NCBI GenBank assembly: GCA_029778965.1
Contig: JAKPBL010000078.1
Location: forward strand, 1-7,510
Length of the DNA stretch: 7,510 nt
Direction of reading: 5' to 3'
From: Bacteroidota bacterium
Lineage (GTDB): Bacteria > Bacteroidota > Bacteroidia > Chitinophagales > Chitinophagaceae
Position 1 is the first letter of the stretch. Each line of letters starts with the position of its first letter. The notes below the pieces were generated by a model that worked only from the letters and a program-made list of their open reading frames with translations, did not search any database and had not been told where the DNA came from. Made by a program: the position numbers and the translations under genes. Below, in pieces: positions 7,127 to 7,510 of the stretch.

Positions 7127-7219
7127 ATGACCCAAAACAGGAACATAGCAAGCATTCTACTCAACGCGATTATCGTCGTGGTGGTGCTCGTCATTCCTGT
7201 TGTTCGGGAGGTGGTCTGA
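7127..7219 (+). CDS. Branched-chain amino acid leader peptide of the ilvE attenuator (30 aa)
   Basis: ATG at 7127-7129, TGA at 7217-7219, 30 codons. Of the residues, 9 are Val, 5 Ile and 3 Leu (17 of 30), with the uninterrupted run IIVVVVLVI at residues 15-23 (7169-7195) and two further Val-Val pairs at 25-26 and 29-30. The N-terminus (MTQNRN) is polar. This is the composition of ilv leader peptides such as those of the enterobacterial ilvGMEDA and ilvBN operons, where the peptide itself has no function and its translation rate reports charged tRNA levels. The terminator begins 28 bases after the stop codon, and ilvE, which makes all three amino acids, follows. No Shine-Dalgarno site precedes the ATG, as is usual for Bacteroidota. 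The alternative, a small membrane peptide, is less likely given the RNA structures downstream. Confidence 0.85.
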   Translation: MTQNRNIASILLNAIIVVVVLVIPVVREVV

Positions 7220-7259
7220 TCTTGTAAATACTTAAACGCAATATTGACGGTCCGCCTCC
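7207..7259 (+). promoter_or_regulatory. Antiterminator stem
   Basis: GGAGGTGG (7207-7214, the last codons of the leader ORF) can pair with CCGCCTCC (7252-7259) over 8 base pairs, one of them G-U (7212 with 7254). The 3' strand overlaps the terminator 5' arm at 7252-7257, so only one of the two stems can exist at a time. Confidence 0.68.
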
Positions 7260-7280
7260 ACCAGGGCGGGCCGTTTTTTT
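7247..7280 (+). terminator. Rho-independent terminator of the ilvE attenuator
   Basis: ACGGTCCGCC (7247-7256) pairs with GGCGGGCCGT (7265-7274) over 10 base pairs with a single G-U (7251 with 7270). A further T-G pair, 7257 with 7264, closes a six-base loop, and the T run spans 7274-7280. The stem is G+C rich and ends directly in the T run. It lies before ilvE, with no gene end between it and the leader stop, which marks it as a regulated leader terminator. Confidence 0.88.
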
Positions 7281-7315
7281 GTACCTGCAATCAAACACCG
7301 TCAAATAAAAACAAC

Positions 7316-7510
7316 ATGGGTAACTACGTAAAAGGAAACAGCTATTACAATGAGCACACAGTGCTCTACCTGAATGGCGACATCGTGCGCGCAGCCGATG
7401 CCAAAACAGACCTGTACAGCCAGTCGCTGCATTACGGCTACGCCGTATTCGAAGGCATCCGCTCCTACCGCACCGCCAGCGGTGAAACCCGCATTTTCAA
7501 AGCAATGGAG
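7316..7510 (+). CDS. ilvE: Branched-chain amino acid aminotransferase (5' part, runs off window)
   Basis: The first 65 codons are visible. The protein starts MGNYVKGNSYYNEH and carries the fold-type IV aminotransferase N-terminal pattern: YLNGDIVRAADAK at residues 18-30 and SLHYGYAVFEGIRSY at 37-51, the segment that identifies IlvE. The PLP-binding lysine lies beyond the window. The enzyme transfers an amino group from glutamate to the 2-oxo acids of leucine, isoleucine and valine in the cytoplasm. The ATG at 7316 is preceded by an A-rich stretch (AAATAAAAACAAC), a typical Bacteroidota initiation context without Shine-Dalgarno site. It lies 36 bases after the attenuator T run, so its expression should be governed by the leader; D-amino acid or aminodeoxychorismate lyase relatives are unlikely in this context. 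Confidence 0.93.
   Translation, partial: MGNYVKGNSYYNEHTVLYLNGDIVRAADAKTDLYSQSLHYGYAVFEGIRSYRTASGETRIFKAME

Larger units (their letters stand above)
7121..7280 (+). promoter_or_regulatory. Ribosome-mediated transcription attenuator upstream of ilvE
   Basis: The element comprises the leader ORF, an antiterminator stem and a terminator stem that exclude each other. Inferred working: when charged Ile-, Leu- or Val-tRNA is scarce, a ribosome stalls in codons 7169-7195, its footprint ends before about 7207, and the segment GGAGGTGG (7207-7214) is free to capture the 5' arm of the terminator, so ilvE is transcribed. When supply is ample, the ribosome reaches the stop at 7217, covers 7207-7214 and the terminator forms. 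Upstream, AACAGGAA (7136-7143) can pair perfectly with TTCCTGTT (7194-7201), and GATCA (7121-7125) and GACC (7129-7132) with TGATC (7217-7221) and GGTC (7213-7216). Together these would make a nested structure favouring termination when the leader is not translated. Confidence 0.78.

Noticed and set aside
7207..7214. GGAGGTGG as a Shine-Dalgarno site
   Set aside because: No start codon with an open frame lies 5-12 bases downstream (TTG is followed at once by TAA); its pairing with 7252-7259 explains it better.

Overview
The window looks like a chromosomal segment from a Bacteroidota bacterium, most likely of the Chitinophagaceae type. This rests on protein resemblance, A-rich sequence without clear Shine-Dalgarno sites before most start codons, and promoter-like boxes of the TTG / TAnnTTTG kind. 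It is an inference from sequence style. I see no tRNA, rRNA, CRISPR array, insertion sequence or phage gene.

Layout. Positions 1-1592 (+) hold the C-terminal part of an S9-family dipeptidyl-peptidase-like serine protease. It converges on a 519-residue uncharacterised helical-repeat protein (3186-1627, minus), with a probable bidirectional terminator between them. A 161-bp divergent region carrying an inverted repeat separates that gene from a branched-chain amino acid cluster on the plus strand: leuA (3348-4517), a double-cassette ABC ATPase resembling ModF (4521-5945), and leuB (5948-7063). These three are packed with gaps of 3 and 2 bases and are surely one transcription unit. About 250 bp later starts ilvE (7316 to the window edge).

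The most interesting element lies between leuB and ilvE. A 30-codon leader ORF (7127-7219), 17 of whose residues are Ile, Leu or Val and which includes nine such residues in a row, is followed by a strong Rho-independent terminator (7247-7280). An alternative stem (7207-7214 with 7252-7259) would break up that terminator. This is the architecture of a ribosome-mediated transcription attenuator, placed to switch ilvE, and any ilv genes beyond the window, on when charged branched-chain tRNAs are scarce.

How the genes fit together. LeuA and LeuB catalyse the first and third steps of leucine synthesis, and IlvE the final transamination to Leu, Ile and Val. leuC and leuD are not in view. Oddities are a LeuA without its feedback domain, an ABC ATPase inserted between two leucine genes, an ABC protein with one apparently degenerate ATP site, and a LeuB in which a normally conserved metal-site aspartate reads as alanine.
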